From NCBI RefSeq assembly GCF_019429535.1, contig NZ_JAHXZM010000004.1, positions 186,001 to 250,000 on the forward strand: a stretch of DNA of 64,000 nucleotides. Reading direction: 5' to 3'. The DNA comes from Sphingomonas citricola (GTDB lineage Bacteria > Pseudomonadota > Alphaproteobacteria > Sphingomonadales > Sphingomonadaceae). Positions 34,701-44,454 of the stretch are shown here, one piece after another; position 1 is the stretch's first letter, and each line of letters opens with the position of its first letter. The notes beneath the pieces are model-generated. The model did not search any database. It worked only from the letters and a program-made list of their open reading frames with translations, and was not told the origin of the DNA. The translations under genes were made by a program, and so were the position numbers.

Positions 34701-37097
34701 TTATCCGCGAAGCGTCGCGCCCTGCTTCGCCGCGGCGGCGACGACCTTGTCGCTGATCGCCTTCAAGTCCGCGTCGGTGAAGCTCTTCTCGCCCGGCTGG
34801 AGCACGATCTCGAGCGCGACCGACTTGGTGCCGGGCTCGACGCCCGCACCGGTGAACACGTCGAACACGCGCGCGGAGACGATTGCGGCCTTGTCCGCGC
34901 CCTTCACCGCGCGGGTCAGCGCGTCGGCGCTGATGACGTCCGGCACCACGAATGCGAAGTCGCGGCGGACCTGCTGGAGCGCGGGCGGCGCGTAGGCCGC
35001 GCGCATGAAGCCGGACGCGCCACGCTTGGCGGGGATCGCGTCGAGATACAGCTCGACCGCGGCGACTGGGCCGGACAGGTCGAACGCCTTCAACGTGCGC
35101 GGATGAAGCATGCCGAACGCTGCGAGCACGGTCTTCGGCCCGAGCCTGAGCGTGCCCGACTGGCCGGGATGCCACGCCTCGCCCGACCAGACACCGTCCG
35201 CGCCCAGCACCTGCAGATTGTCGACCGGTGCGCCCGCGGCGGCGAGCAGCGCGAGTGCCTCGGCCTTGGCATCGAACGCATCGAACGTTGCCGCCTTGCC
35301 GCTGCGCCAGCCGCGTCCGCGCGCGTTGCCCGCGAGGACGAGCCCGAGCGTCACGCGCTCGTCCGCCGCGCCGTCCTTGCCGCCCGCGAGGTAACGGCGA
35401 CCGAGTTCGAACAGCCGGACGCCGTCCGCGCCGCGCTTCAGGTTGCGCTCGGCGGACGAGAGAAGGCCGGGCAGCAGCGACGGGCGCATGACCTTCAGTT
35501 CTTCGCTGATCGGGTTGGCGAGCGTCCACGCCCCGCCGCCGAACGCCGCCGCAGCGGGTGCCGAGACGAAGCTCCACGTCACCGCCTCGTCTAACCCGCG
35601 CGCGGCGGCGGCGCGGCGGACGCGGCGCTCCAGCTTCTGCGCGGGTGTCGCGGTCGGCGTCGCGACGCCCGCGGGGCGGGGCAAGGCGACCGAGGGCACG
35701 TTGTCGATGCCTTCGATGCGGATCACCTCCTCGACGAGGTCGGCGCTGCCGTCGATGTCCGGACGCCACGTCGGAACGGTTACCTGCCAGTCGTTGTCCA
35801 CGGTGAAGCCGAGCGACGTCAGGATCGCGCGCTGGCGGTCGGTCGCGACCGCGAGGCCGCCGAGCGTCTCGGCACGCGCCGGATCATAGGCGTAGCGGCG
35901 CGGCTGAAGCGGCGGCTCGCCGACGCGGGTGACTTCGCTGGCGCGACCGCCGCAGAGCTCGACCACCATGCGCGTCGCGATCGCGAGCCCGTCGTTGAGG
36001 AAGGCGGGGTCGACCCCGCGCTCGAACCGGGTGCGCGCGTCGCTGCTGAGTTGCAGCGCCTGTCCGGTGCGCGCGATCTGGTCGGGATCAAAATAGGCGC
36101 ATTCGATCAGCACGTCGGTGGTGTCGGCGGTGACGCCCGAATGCTCGCCCCCCATCACGCCGCCGATGTCGTGGACCGCGGTGTCGTCGGCGATCACCGT
36201 CATGCCGGCGCGCAGGGAATAGGTGCGGCCGTTGAGCGCGAGCACCTCCTCGCCGTCGCGCGCCGCGCGCGCGACCAATGCCCCCGACAGCTTCGCGCGG
36301 TCGTAGACGTGCAAGGGACGGCCGAGGTCGATCATGACGTAATTGGTGACGTCGACCAGCGCGCTGATCGGCTTCTGCCCGATCGCGGAGAGGCGACGGC
36401 GGAGCCACTCGGGCGATTCACCGTTCGCGACGCCGGTCACCGATTGTGCATAGAAGGCGCGGCAGCCCGCCGCGTCCTCGATCCGCACCGCTGGCCCCGC
36501 GCCCTCACCCGCGACGGCAGCCACGTCGAGCGGCTTCATGGTGCCGAGCCCGGCGGCAGCGAGGTCGCGCGCGATCCCGCGTACGCCCATGCAATCGGGG
36601 CGATTGGGGGTGACCGACACGTCGATCACCGGATCGTCGAGCTGCGCGTAGGTGGCGAAGTCGGTGCCGACGGGGGCGTCGGCGGGCAGTTCGATGATCC
36701 CGTCGTGTTCCTCGCCTAGCTCCAGCTCGCGCGTCGAGCACATCATGCCGTTCGATTCGACCCCGCGGATCGCGGCGACGCGCAGCACCATGCCGTTCGC
36801 GGGCACCGTCGCGCCGGGCAGCCCGAATACGCCGACGAGGCCGGCACGCGCGTTGGGGGCGCCGCAGACGACCTGGAGCGGCCCTTCTCCGGCATCGACC
36901 GACAGCACTTGCAGCTTGTCCGCCTGCGGGTGACGCTCGGCGGTCAGCACGCGCGCGACGCGGAAGCCCGACAGCCGCTCGGCCGGATTCTCGACCCCCT
37001 CGACCTCGAGCCCGACGCGGGTCAGCGTGGTCAGGATGGTCGACAGCGACGCGTCGGTGTCGAGGTGGTCCTTGAGCCAGGAAAGCGTGAACTTCAT
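34701..37097 (-). CDS. pheT: Phenylalanyl-tRNA synthetase beta subunit
   Basis: The large subunit of the heterotetrameric PheRS. The 798 residues show the N-terminal MKFTLSWLKDHLDTD, an EMAP/tRNA-binding domain (about 40-150), a B3/B4 editing domain with DVTNYVMIDLGRPLHVYD, and a B5 DNA-binding-like domain. An inactive synthetase core follows, ending in the FDX-ACB anticodon-binding domain (RRDFAFVVPDVISAD). The start at 37097 is 52 nt from the pheS stop; the two form an operon. All parts appear intact. Confidence 0.97.
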   Translation of the reverse strand: MKFTLSWLKDHLDTDASLSTILTTLTRVGLEVEGVENPAERLSGFRVARVLTAERHPQADKLQVLSVDAGEGPLQVVCGAPNARAGLVGVFGLPGATVPANGMVLRVAAIRGVESNGMMCSTRELELGEEHDGIIELPADAPVGTDFATYAQLDDPVIDVSVTPNRPDCMGVRGIARDLAAAGLGTMKPLDVAAVAGEGAGPAVRIEDAAGCRAFYAQSVTGVANGESPEWLRRRLSAIGQKPISALVDVTNYVMIDLGRPLHVYDRAKLSGALVARAARDGEEVLALNGRTYSLRAGMTVIADDTAVHDIGGVMGGEHSGVTADTTDVLIECAYFDPDQIARTGQALQLSSDARTRFERGVDPAFLNDGLAIATRMVVELCGGRASEVTRVGEPPLQPRRYAYDPARAETLGGLAVATDRQRAILTSLGFTVDNDWQVTVPTWRPDIDGSADLVEEVIRIEGIDNVPSVALPRPAGVATPTATPAQKLERRVRRAAAARGLDEAVTWSFVSAPAAAAFGGGAWTLANPISEELKVMRPSLLPGLLSSAERNLKRGADGVRLFELGRRYLAGGKDGAADERVTLGLVLAGNARGRGWRSGKAATFDAFDAKAEALALLAAAGAPVDNLQVLGADGVWSGEAWHPGQSGTLRLGPKTVLAAFGMLHPRTLKAFDLSGPVAAVELYLDAIPAKRGASGFMRAAYAPPALQQVRRDFAFVVPDVISADALTRAVKGADKAAIVSARVFDVFTGAGVEPGTKSVALEIVLQPGEKSFTDADLKAISDKVVAAAAKQGATLRG

Positions 37098-37149
37098 CGT
37101 GGTAACTTCCGTGATCCCGCGAGGCGGGTCGGTAAAGGGAAAGGCTGGT

Positions 37150-38295
37150 TCAGGCGGTGCCGACGCCGCCCGACAGCGTGGGCACGTCGAGTGCGGCGAA
37201 GCCGTAATGCTTCAACCAGCGGATATCGCCCTCGAACACCGGGCGCAGATCGTCGATGCCGTATTTGAGCATCGCGAGCCGGTCGATCCCGCACCCGAAG
37301 GCGAAGCCCTGCCATTCGGCCGGATCGAGCCCGCACGCCGCGATCACCTTGGGATGGACCATGCCCGAGCCCAGCACCTCCATCCAGCCGCCGCCCGGAC
37401 CGTTGGGATCGCCGCCGATCACGCGCTTGCCCTTCTCGATCGTGAAGCCGACGTCGACCTCGGCAGAGGGTTCGGTGAACGGAAAGTAGCTCGGGCGCAG
37501 GCGAAGCACGACGTCGTCGCGCTCGAAGAAGGCGCGCAGGAACGTCTCCAGCGTCCATTTGAGGTGGCCGAGCGTGATGCCGCGGTCGATCACCAGCCCC
37601 TCGATCTGGTGGAACATCGGCGTGTGCGTCGCATCCCAGTCCGAACGGTAGACGCGACCCGGCGCGATAATGCGCAGGGGGGGCTGCTGCTGCATCATGG
37701 TGCGGATTTGCACAGGCGAGGTATGCGTGCGCAGGACGAAGGGGGCCGGCCCCGCTTGGCCCGCGCCGTCGGACGACGGGCTATGCCCGTCGCCGGCCGC
37801 TCTTGCCTGCGGCTCGAGGTAGAACGTATCCTGCATCGCCCGCGCGGGATGCGTGTCGGGAATGTTGAGCGCACCGAAATTGTGCCAGTCGTCCTCGATC
37901 TCCGGCCCCGTCGCGACCGCGAAGCCGAGGTCCGCGAAGATCTCGGCCAACTCGTCCATGACCTGGCTGACGGGGTGGACGCTGCCGGTAAGAATCGCGT
38001 CGACCGGCAAGGTCACGTCGACGCGCTCTGCAGCGAGCTTTGCCTCCAGTGCGACATTCTCCAGCGCCGCGCGGCGGGCGGCGAGCGCCGACGTCACCGC
38101 CTCGCGCAGGCCGTGGATCGCGGGGCCCTTCACCTGCCGCTCCTCCGGCGACAGCGCACCCATCGTCTTCAGGAGCGCGGTGACGCGGCCCTGCTTGCCG
38201 AGCGCCTCGACGCGCACCGTCTCCAGCGCCTCCAGCCCGGCACATGCGTCGATCGCGACGAGGTAGTGCGCCTTCAACTCTTCGATATCGGTCAT
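37150..38295 (-). CDS. pheS: Phenylalanyl-tRNA synthetase alpha subunit (with in-frame palindrome)
   Basis: The catalytic subunit of PheRS, 381 residues. After an N-terminal coiled coil come the class II motifs: [12 protein letters not shown], then [15 protein letters not shown] (motif 2 region) and [22 protein letters not shown] (motif 3). Between DTFYLEPQ and [11 protein letters not shown] lies a stretch of about 22 residues ([12 protein letters not shown]...) rich in Gly, Ala, Ser and Pro, where relatives have only about ten. The DNA under it contains a 19-bp palindrome. The segment is in a surface loop before the active-site strand and should be tolerated. The ATG at 38295 gives [12 protein letters not shown]. 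Confidence 0.96.
   Translation of the reverse strand: MTDIEELKAHYLVAIDACAGLEALETVRVEALGKQGRVTALLKTMGALSPEERQVKGPAIHGLREAVTSALAARRAALENVALEAKLAAERVDVTLPVDAILTGSVHPVSQVMDELAEIFADLGFAVATGPEIEDDWHNFGALNIPDTHPARAMQDTFYLEPQARAAGDGHSPSSDGAGQAGPAPFVLRTHTSPVQIRTMMQQQPPLRIIAPGRVYRSDWDATHTPMFHQIEGLVIDRGITLGHLKWTLETFLRAFFERDDVVLRLRPSYFPFTEPSAEVDVGFTIEKGKRVIGGDPNGPGGGWMEVLGSGMVHPKVIAACGLDPAEWQGFAFGCGIDRLAMLKYGIDDLRPVFEGDIRWLKHYGFAALDVPTLSGGVGTA
37774..37792. repeat. 19-bp palindrome inside the pheS coding region
   Basis: CGACGGGCTATGCCCGTCG has the same architecture (8-bp stem, 3-nt loop) as the 19-bp palindromes at 2198 and 2269. It is preceded on the plus strand by a GC-rich arm including the 12-bp palindrome GGGGCCGGCCCC (37742-37753). 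Read on the coding strand it gives the in-frame residues DGHSPS of the extra PheS segment. Confidence 0.7.
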
Positions 38296-38411
38296 GGGCG
38301 CAGCCGTCCGCGAGGATGGCGCGGAAATCAAGCCCCGCGCGCCTCCGTCCGCCCCGACAATCCCACACCGGACCTTCCCGCTCGCCCCCCGATCGGCTAG
38401 GCGGATCGGCA

Positions 38412-39569
38412 ATGCGCTCCACCATCCTCTGCGATGTCGCGATCGTCGGCGGCGGGCTTGCCGGATCGCTGATCGCGCTTGCGCTGCGCGCGCGGCGGCC
38501 CGATCTCGACGTGCGCGTGATCGAGGGCGGGGAGACGTTCGGCGGCCATCACCTGTGGTCGTTCTTCGGCGCCGACGTGGTGAAGGCGCACCGCCCGCTG
38601 ATCGCGCCGATCGTCGCGCACGCCTGGCCCGATTACGACGTTCGCTTTCCCGCGCACGCGCGGACGCTCGCGCAGGCTTATTATACGGTGCGCTCCGAGC
38701 GTCTCGACGCGCATCTGCGCGCGACGCTCCCCGCGCTCGCGCTCATGACCGGACGCAAGGTGCTGGCGTGCAGCGCGACCGCGGTGGTGCTGGCGGACGG
38801 CGACCGCGTCGAGGCGCGCGGCGTGATCGACGCGCGCGGGCCCGGCGATCTCGCCGCGCTCGAATGCGGCTGGCAGAAATTCGTCGGGCAGGAGCTGAGC
38901 GTAACCGCAGGGCACGGCGTTGCGCGGCCGGTGGTGATGGACGCGACGGTCGAGCAGCTGGATGGCTATCGCTTCGTCTATCTGCTGCCCTTCTACGCCG
39001 ACACGTTGCTGGTCGAGGACACCTATTACAGCGACACGCCCGAACTCGACTGGCCGACGATCCGAACGCGCATCGGCGAATATGCGAGCGCCGCGGGCTG
39101 GACGACTGGCAATCCGCTGCGTGAGGAGCACGGCGTGCTGCCGGTGGTGCTCGGCGGCGATTTCGAGGCGTACTGGCGTTCGACCGGCAGGGTCGCGAAG
39201 GCGGGTGGGCGCGCGGGGATGTTTCATCCGACCACCGGTTACTCGCTGCCCGACGCCGTCCGGTTCGCGCATCTGATCGCGGACGCGAACGACCTGTCGG
39301 GCGCGGCGCTCCACGACCTGACCCACGCGCACGCGCGGCAAGCGTGGCGCGAGCGGAAATTCTACCGCATGCTCGACCTGATGCTGTTCAAGGCGGCCGA
39401 GCCCGCGGAGCGTTACCGCGTGCTGGAACGTTTCTATCGCCTTCGTCCCGGATTGGTGTCGCGTTTCTACGCGGGCCGTTCGACGACGCTCGACAAGATG
39501 CGCGTGCTCGCCGGCAAGCCGCCGGTCCCGATTGGGCGCGCGCTCCACGCTTTGAAGGATGCATCATGA
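38412..39569 (+). CDS. crtY: Lycopene beta-cyclase
   Basis: Cyclises both ends of lycopene to give beta-carotene. The 385 residues start with an FAD/NAD-binding fold, [17 protein letters not shown] (about 9-25), followed by [13 protein letters not shown], typical of Crt[21 protein letters not shown] and [17 protein letters not shown] are further family motifs, and [15 protein letters not shown] occurs near the end. It is divergent from pheS across 116 bp, where the crt promoter must lie. The stop overlaps the crtI start (ATGA). Confidence 0.95.
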   Translation: MRSTILCDVAIVGGGLAGSLIALALRARRPDLDVRVIEGGETFGGHHLWSFFGADVVKAHRPLIAPIVAHAWPDYDVRFPAHARTLAQAYYTVRSERLDAHLRATLPALALMTGRKVLACSATAVVLADGDRVEARGVIDARGPGDLAALECGWQKFVGQELSVTAGHGVARPVVMDATVEQLDGYRFVYLLPFYADTLLVEDTYYSDTPELDWPTIRTRIGEYASAAGWTTGNPLREEHGVLPVVLGGDFEAYWRSTGRVAKAGGRAGMFHPTTGYSLPDAVRFAHLIADANDLSGAALHDLTHAHARQAWRERKFYRMLDLMLFKAAEPAERYRVLERFYRLRPGLVSRFYAGRSTTLDKMRVLAGKPPVPIGRALHALKDAS

Positions 39570-41071
39570 CGCGTGCAGTGGTGATCGGCGCAGGCTTCGG
39601 CGGGCTCGCGCTCGCGATCCGGCTTCAGTCCGCCGGGGTCGAGACGACGATCCTCGAATCGCGCGACAAGCCGGGTGGCCGCGCTTATTATTGGGAACGC
39701 GCGACCGAGGCCGGGACCTTCACCTTCGACGCCGGCCCGACCGTCATTACCGACCCGGCGTGCCTGGAGGAATTGTGGAACCTGTCGGGCAACCGCATGG
39801 CCGACGACGTCGTGCTGGAGGCGGTGCAGCCCTTCTACCGGCTCCACTGGCCCGACAGCACCAGCTTCGATTACACCAACAACGACGAGATACTGCGCGC
39901 CGAGATCGCGAAGCTCAACCCGGCCGACGTCGCGGGCTACGGCCGCTTCCTCGATTATTCGGCGGGCGTGTACCGCGAGGGTTACGAGAAGCTCGGCCAT
40001 GTCGCGTTCCTCGATTTCGCGTCGATGGTGAAGGCCGCGCCCGCGCTCGCCAAATATCAGGCGTGGCGCTCGGTCTATTCGATCGTGTCGAAGTTCGTTG
40101 AAAGCGAGAAGCTCAGGCAGGCGCTCAGCTTCCACACCCTGCTCGTCGGCGGCAATCCGATGACCACCAGCGCGATATACGCGTTGATCCACAAGCTGGA
40201 GCGCGACGGCGGCGTGTGGTTCGCGCAAGGAGGCACCAATCGGCTGGTCGCGGGCATGGTCGCGCTGTTCGAGCGGCTGGGCGGGAAATTGCGGCTGAAC
40301 GATCCCGTGTCGAAGATCGAGACGCTGGGCGACCGCGTGACCGCGGTGCAGACCGCGGGCGGATACCGGCAGGAGGTCGACCAGATCGCCGCCAACGCCG
40401 ACATCATGCACGTTTATCGCGACCTGCTGCCCGATTCGGGGGCGGCGAGGCGGACCGCGGGCAAGCTCGAGCGCAAGCGTTATTCGCCGTCGCTGTTCGT
40501 GGTCCATTTCGGCGTGACCGGCACGTGGCCGGGCATCCCGCACCACATGATCCTGTTCGGCCCGCGCTATAAAGGGCTGCTCGACGACATCTACGACCAC
40601 GGCGTCTTGAGCGAGGATTTCTCGCTCTACCTCCACCATCCGACCGTTACCGATCCGAGTCTGGCGCCCGAGGGACATTCGACCTTCTACGCGCTGGCGC
40701 CCGTCCCCCACATGGGCAAGTTCACCGGCGACTGGGAAACGGTGAAGCCGATCCTGGAAAAGCGCATCCTCGACGAGGTCGGGCGGCGGCTGATCCCCGA
40801 CATTCATTCGCGGATCGTCACCAAGTTCAGCTACGCGCCGACCGATTTCCAGCACGATCTGAACGCGCATCTGGGCAGCGCCTTCTCCCTCGAGCCCGTG
40901 CTGACGCAGAGCGCCTATTTCCGCGTCCACAATCGCGACGACGCGATCGCCAACCTGTTCTTCACCGGCGCGGGCACGCATCCGGGCGCGGGCATTCCGG
41001 GTGTCGTCGGTAGCGCGAAGGCGACCGCGGCGCTGATGCTGGAGGGCTACCGCACGCCGGTCGCGGCGTGA
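39566..41071 (+). CDS. crtI: Phytoene desaturase
   Basis: Introduces double bonds into phytoene to make lycopene (four desaturations in bacterial CrtI). The 501 residues include the N-terminal dinucleotide motif VVIGAGFGGLALAIRL, GGRAYYWE, FDAGPTVITDPACLEELW, and the C-terminal bacterial-type signature FFTGAGTHPGAGIPGVVGSAKA. It is translationally coupled to crtY. The next gene, a LOG-type phosphoribohydrolase, starts 67 nt later. Confidence 0.97.
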   Translation: MTRAVVIGAGFGGLALAIRLQSAGVETTILESRDKPGGRAYYWERATEAGTFTFDAGPTVITDPACLEELWNLSGNRMADDVVLEAVQPFYRLHWPDSTSFDYTNNDEILRAEIAKLNPADVAGYGRFLDYSAGVYREGYEKLGHVAFLDFASMVKAAPALAKYQAWRSVYSIVSKFVESEKLRQALSFHTLLVGGNPMTTSAIYALIHKLERDGGVWFAQGGTNRLVAGMVALFERLGGKLRLNDPVSKIETLGDRVTAVQTAGGYRQEVDQIAANADIMHVYRDLLPDSGAARRTAGKLERKRYSPSLFVVHFGVTGTWPGIPHHMILFGPRYKGLLDDIYDHGVLSEDFSLYLHHPTVTDPSLAPEGHSTFYALAPVPHMGKFTGDWETVKPILEKRILDEVGRRLIPDIHSRIVTKFSYAPTDFQHDLNAHLGSAFSLEPVLTQSAYFRVHNRDDAIANLFFTGAGTHPGAGIPGVVGSAKATAALMLEGYRTPVAA

Positions 41072-41138
41072 GGGGTGCGGACAGACGGGCGGCGACGAAC
41101 GGTTGTCGGCCCGCGCCGCTTGGCCTAGCGGGGCGGGC

Positions 41139-41720
41139 ATGAAGCGTCTTGCCGTTTATTGTGGTTCCGCCACCCCCGCCGACCCCTCGTACATCGACCT
41201 CGCGCGCGAGGTCGGCGAGGGGCTGGCCCAGCGCGGGATCGGGGTCGTCTACGGCGGGGGACGGCTGGGATTGATGGGCGCGGTCGCGGACGGCGCGCTG
41301 GCAGCCGGCGGCGAGGTGATCGGCATCATCCCGCAAGCGCTGGTCGACGCCGAGGTCGCGCACCGCGGGCTGACCGAGCTCCACGTCGTCGGCGGCATGC
41401 ACGAGCGCAAGCGCGCGTTCACCGACCTGTCGGACGGCTTCGTCACGCTGCCCGGCGGCACCGGTACGATGGACGAACTGTGGGAGGCGCTCAGCTGGGC
41501 GCAGCTCGGCTATCACGCCGATCCGGTGGGTCTGCTGAACGCCAATGAGTATTACAATCACCTGATAAACTTCTGGCAGCAGATGGGCGAGGTCGGCTTC
41601 CTGCGCGCGCAGCACCGTGATCTCCTGATCGTCGCCGACACGTTCGACGCGCTGCTCGACGCGATGGCGGATCACCGCCCGACGCAGCCGATCGTGCGCA
41701 TGGCGGCGGAGGACCTTTGA
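41139..41720 (+). CDS. LOG-family nucleoside 5'-monophosphate phosphoribohydrolase
   Basis: A 193-residue LOG-type (TIGR00730) enzyme. Such proteins remove ribose-5-phosphate from N6-substituted or other nucleotides; the plant and Corynebacterium LOG proteins activate cytokinins. The family signature PGGTGTMDE is at 105-113 and GGGRLGLMG at 39-47. Position between crtI and crtB, with a TTG-start overlap with crtB, ties its expression to pigment synthesis. The enzymatic substrate here is unknown; the family annotation is firm. Confidence 0.88.
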   Translation: MKRLAVYCGSATPADPSYIDLAREVGEGLAQRGIGVVYGGGRLGLMGAVADGALAAGGEVIGIIPQALVDAEVAHRGLTELHVVGGMHERKRAFTDLSDGFVTLPGGTGTMDELWEALSWAQLGYHADPVGLLNANEYYNHLINFWQQMGEVGFLRAQHRDLLIVADTFDALLDAMADHRPTQPIVRMAAEDL

Positions 41721-42682
41721 GCGCAGAGGCCGCGGGTCACGGGGCACTCCCGACGCGCGACGCGATCGTCGCGGCGGCGGAGGAGTCGATCGCGCGGGGA
41801 TCGAAGAGTTTCGGCGCGGCTTCCAAGCTGTTCGACCGCGAGACACGCGAACGCGCGTGGCTGCTCTACGCATGGTGCCGCCGGTGCGACGATATTGTCG
41901 ACGGGCAGGATCATGGCCACGGCATTCGCCGCGTCGCGGATGCGGAGGCGCGCGTCGCCGAGGTGCGGCGGCTGACTGACCGCGCGCTCGACGGCGAGGT
42001 GATCGGCGATTCGGCGTTCGACGCGTTGCGGATTGTCGCGGCAGAGGTCGGGCTGCCGCGCGCGTTGGCGCACGACCTGATCGACGGGTTTCAGCTCGAC
42101 GCCGAGGAATGGCGGCCGCGCAGCGAAGGCGACCTCTACCGTTACTGCTACCATGTCGCGGGGGCGGTCGGGTGCATGATGGCGCTGGTCATGGGGGTGT
42201 CGCCGGACGACGAGGAAACGCTCGACCGCGCGTGCGACCTGGGGCTGGCGTTCCAGCTCGCCAACATCGCGCGCGACATCGAGGAGGATGATCGCGCCGG
42301 GCGCTGCTATCTGCCCGACGAGTGGCTGGCGGAAATGGATATCCCGCCTGGGCAGCACATGAAGCCGCCGTTCCGCGACCGGCTGGTCGTCCTCGCACGG
42401 CGGCTCGCGACACGTGCCGAGATGCACGAGGCGAGCGCGTGCGTGGGGACCAAGGCGCTGTCGAGGCGATCGGCCTGGGCGGTGCTGGCCGCCGCGGGCA
42501 TCTACGGCGACATCGCGCGCAAGGTCGCGGCGCGCGGGGGCGCGGCGTGGGACCACCGGGTGACGACGAGCAAGTGGGAGAAGCTCGGCTGGATCGCGCG
42601 CAGCTGGGTTGCGGCGCGCGGGCGAATGACGATCCCCGACACGCCGCGCGCGGCGGACTTGTGGACGCGGCCGCGGGGGTGA
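41717..42682 (+). CDS. crtB: Phytoene synthase
   Basis: Condenses two geranylgeranyl diphosphates to phytoene, the first committed carotenoid step. The 321 residues carry the first aspartate-rich motif YAWCRRCDDIVDG (D58-D62) and the second in FQLANIARDIEEDDRAGRCYLP. The start codon is TTG at 41717, overlapping the LOG stop by 4 nt (TTGA). A weak TTG start and coupling imply its output depends on translation of LOG. crtE is not nearby. Confidence 0.96.
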   Translation: MSAEAAGHGALPTRDAIVAAAEESIARGSKSFGAASKLFDRETRERAWLLYAWCRRCDDIVDGQDHGHGIRRVADAEARVAEVRRLTDRALDGEVIGDSAFDALRIVAAEVGLPRALAHDLIDGFQLDAEEWRPRSEGDLYRYCYHVAGAVGCMMALVMGVSPDDEETLDRACDLGLAFQLANIARDIEEDDRAGRCYLPDEWLAEMDIPPGQHMKPPFRDRLVVLARRLATRAEMHEASACVGTKALSRRSAWAVLAAAGIYGDIARKVAARGGAAWDHRVTTSKWEKLGWIARSWVAARGRMTIPDTPRAADLWTRPRG

Positions 42683-42719
42683 GCCTCGCGGCGGTGGTGC
42701 TGATCGCGGCGGAACGCCG

Positions 42720-44345
42720 CTACGCGACCATGCGCCGCCGCCCGCGCAGGACGGTGGCGGTGTGGCCGACGCTTGCCGCCGCACTGCGCTGCCGGATCGT
42801 GTCGACGAATAGCCAGTCGTTGCTGACCCGGTCGGGCGTAATCGTCATCGCCATGTAGCCGCGGCGCGCGGTGTCGCACCATTTCAGCTCGGGATTGGCC
42901 GCGACCAGGGTGCGCGCGACGAGGGCCGGGTCCTGCGACAGTGCGCTTTCATACCCCGGGGAGCTGACGGCGTGGCCGGCGAATTCGACGCCAGCCGCGC
43001 CGTCCTGCGCGAGGTCGAACGCCCAGGCATTGTGGCTGTCACCGCAGATCACAACGAGCTCGGCGTCGGCCGACTGCGCCGCCTGAAGGAACCGCCGCCG
43101 CGCCGCCGGATAGCCGCCCCACGAATCGAGGTTCGACGGCAGCCCGTTCTGCGCCGCCATGATCCCCGCCTTGATATAGCCGCGCACGCGCTCGCTCGAC
43201 CCGGCGAGCCATCCCTCCGCCGCCTTGGGCGTCGACAGATTGCCCATGATCGTGCCGAAGCCGACGACCTGCCAGCGCTGCCCCGCGTTCACCGAGCGGC
43301 GCAGGTCGTGGAACAGCCACGACTCCTGTTGCGTCCCCATCATCGTCACCGCGGGGTCGCTCCACGCGCCGTCGCGGAAAGCGCGCATCGCGGCGGCGGG
43401 ATCGGGCGCCTTGAGCAGCTCGGCGATCTCGGTCTGGCGCGTGCGCGCGAACAGCCGCGTCTCGGTGCGCCACAAGGTCGCGAGCTGACCGATCTCATAT
43501 GCCTTCCACGGCTCGTCGGAGACGGGCATCCACTCGCGGTAGGCCTGGACCGCGGCGGCGCGGCGCGCGTTCCAGTCGCCCTCGGTTGCCGGATCATGGT
43601 TCTGCGCGCCGCCTTCCCACGAATCGTTCGCGCTCTCGTGATCGTCCCATTGCACGATCCACGGCACACGCGCGTGGAGCGTCTGCAGGTCGGGGTCGGC
43701 GCGGTAGCTGGCGTAGCGCAGGCGATAGTCGGCGAGGTGGATCGTCTCACCCAGCGGCTGCGGCACGCGGCCGGGCACCGCGACGTTGGCGGGCGGGTAA
43801 TTGCCCGGCGCATATTCGTAGAAATAGTCGCCGAGGTGGATCGCGAGGTCGAGGTCGTCGCGCGCCGCGGCGTGCGCGTAAGCGTTGAACCAGCCGAACC
43901 CCATGTTGGAGCAGGAGAAGATCGCCGCCTTGAACGAGCGTGCGGCGCCTTGCGGCAGCGTCTTGGTGGTGCCGGTGGGCGAGCGCGTGCCGTCGGGCGC
44001 GACGAAACGGTAATGGTAGCGCGTGCCGGGTTTGAGCCCCCAGACGGTGATCTTCGCGGTCCAGTCGCGCCACGCACCCGTGATCTCGCTACCGGTCGCG
44101 GCAACGCGCGCGAAATCGGGCGTTTCGCTCAATTCGACGACCAGCTTCGCCGAATCGCCGCGCGGCGCGACGTAGCGCGTCCACAGCAGCATCGAGTCCT
44201 GCCCAGGCTCACCGCTCGCGACCGAGTGGGTGAAACCGGTCGCGCCGAGCACAGGTACGGCTTGCGCGAGGCCGGGGACCGACAGCGCGCCAAGCCCGAG
44301 CGTGCCGGTCGCGATCAAGGCGCGCCTGCTGATGGTGAGCGTCAC
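42720..44345 (-). CDS. phoD: Alkaline phosphatase PhoD family, Tat-exported
   Basis: A secreted metallophosphoesterase of 541 residues. The twin-arginine signal TISRRALIATGTLGLGALSVPGLAQA directs folded export. The N-terminal Ig-like domain has TGFTHSVASGEPGQDSMLLWTRY; the catalytic PhoD domain has CSNMGFGWFNAY, LAIHLGDYFYEYA, QWDDHESANDSW and VICGDSHNAW, which hold the metal ligands. The family uses Fe/Ca and releases phosphate from mono- and diesters. The GTG at 44345 is the chosen start. No Pho box was recognised upstream. Confidence 0.9.
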   Translation of the reverse strand: MTLTISRRALIATGTLGLGALSVPGLAQAVPVLGATGFTHSVASGEPGQDSMLLWTRYVAPRGDSAKLVVELSETPDFARVAATGSEITGAWRDWTAKITVWGLKPGTRYHYRFVAPDGTRSPTGTTKTLPQGAARSFKAAIFSCSNMGFGWFNAYAHAAARDDLDLAIHLGDYFYEYAPGNYPPANVAVPGRVPQPLGETIHLADYRLRYASYRADPDLQTLHARVPWIVQWDDHESANDSWEGGAQNHDPATEGDWNARRAAAVQAYREWMPVSDEPWKAYEIGQLATLWRTETRLFARTRQTEIAELLKAPDPAAAMRAFRDGAWSDPAVTMMGTQQESWLFHDLRRSVNAGQRWQVVGFGTIMGNLSTPKAAEGWLAGSSERVRGYIKAGIMAAQNGLPSNLDSWGGYPAARRRFLQAAQSADAELVVICGDSHNAWAFDLAQDGAAGVEFAGHAVSSPGYESALSQDPALVARTLVAANPELKWCDTARRGYMAMTITPDRVSNDWLFVDTIRQRSAAASVGHTATVLRGRRRMVA

Positions 44346-44454
44346 GTGCGTGTCCCCTTCCCCGATGTCGGTATCGGCCTTGCCGCAGATCGATGATGCT
44401 ATCGTGACAGCGGATTGCTGCGCCAGGTCGCGCGATCGGCTATGGGCGCGGACG

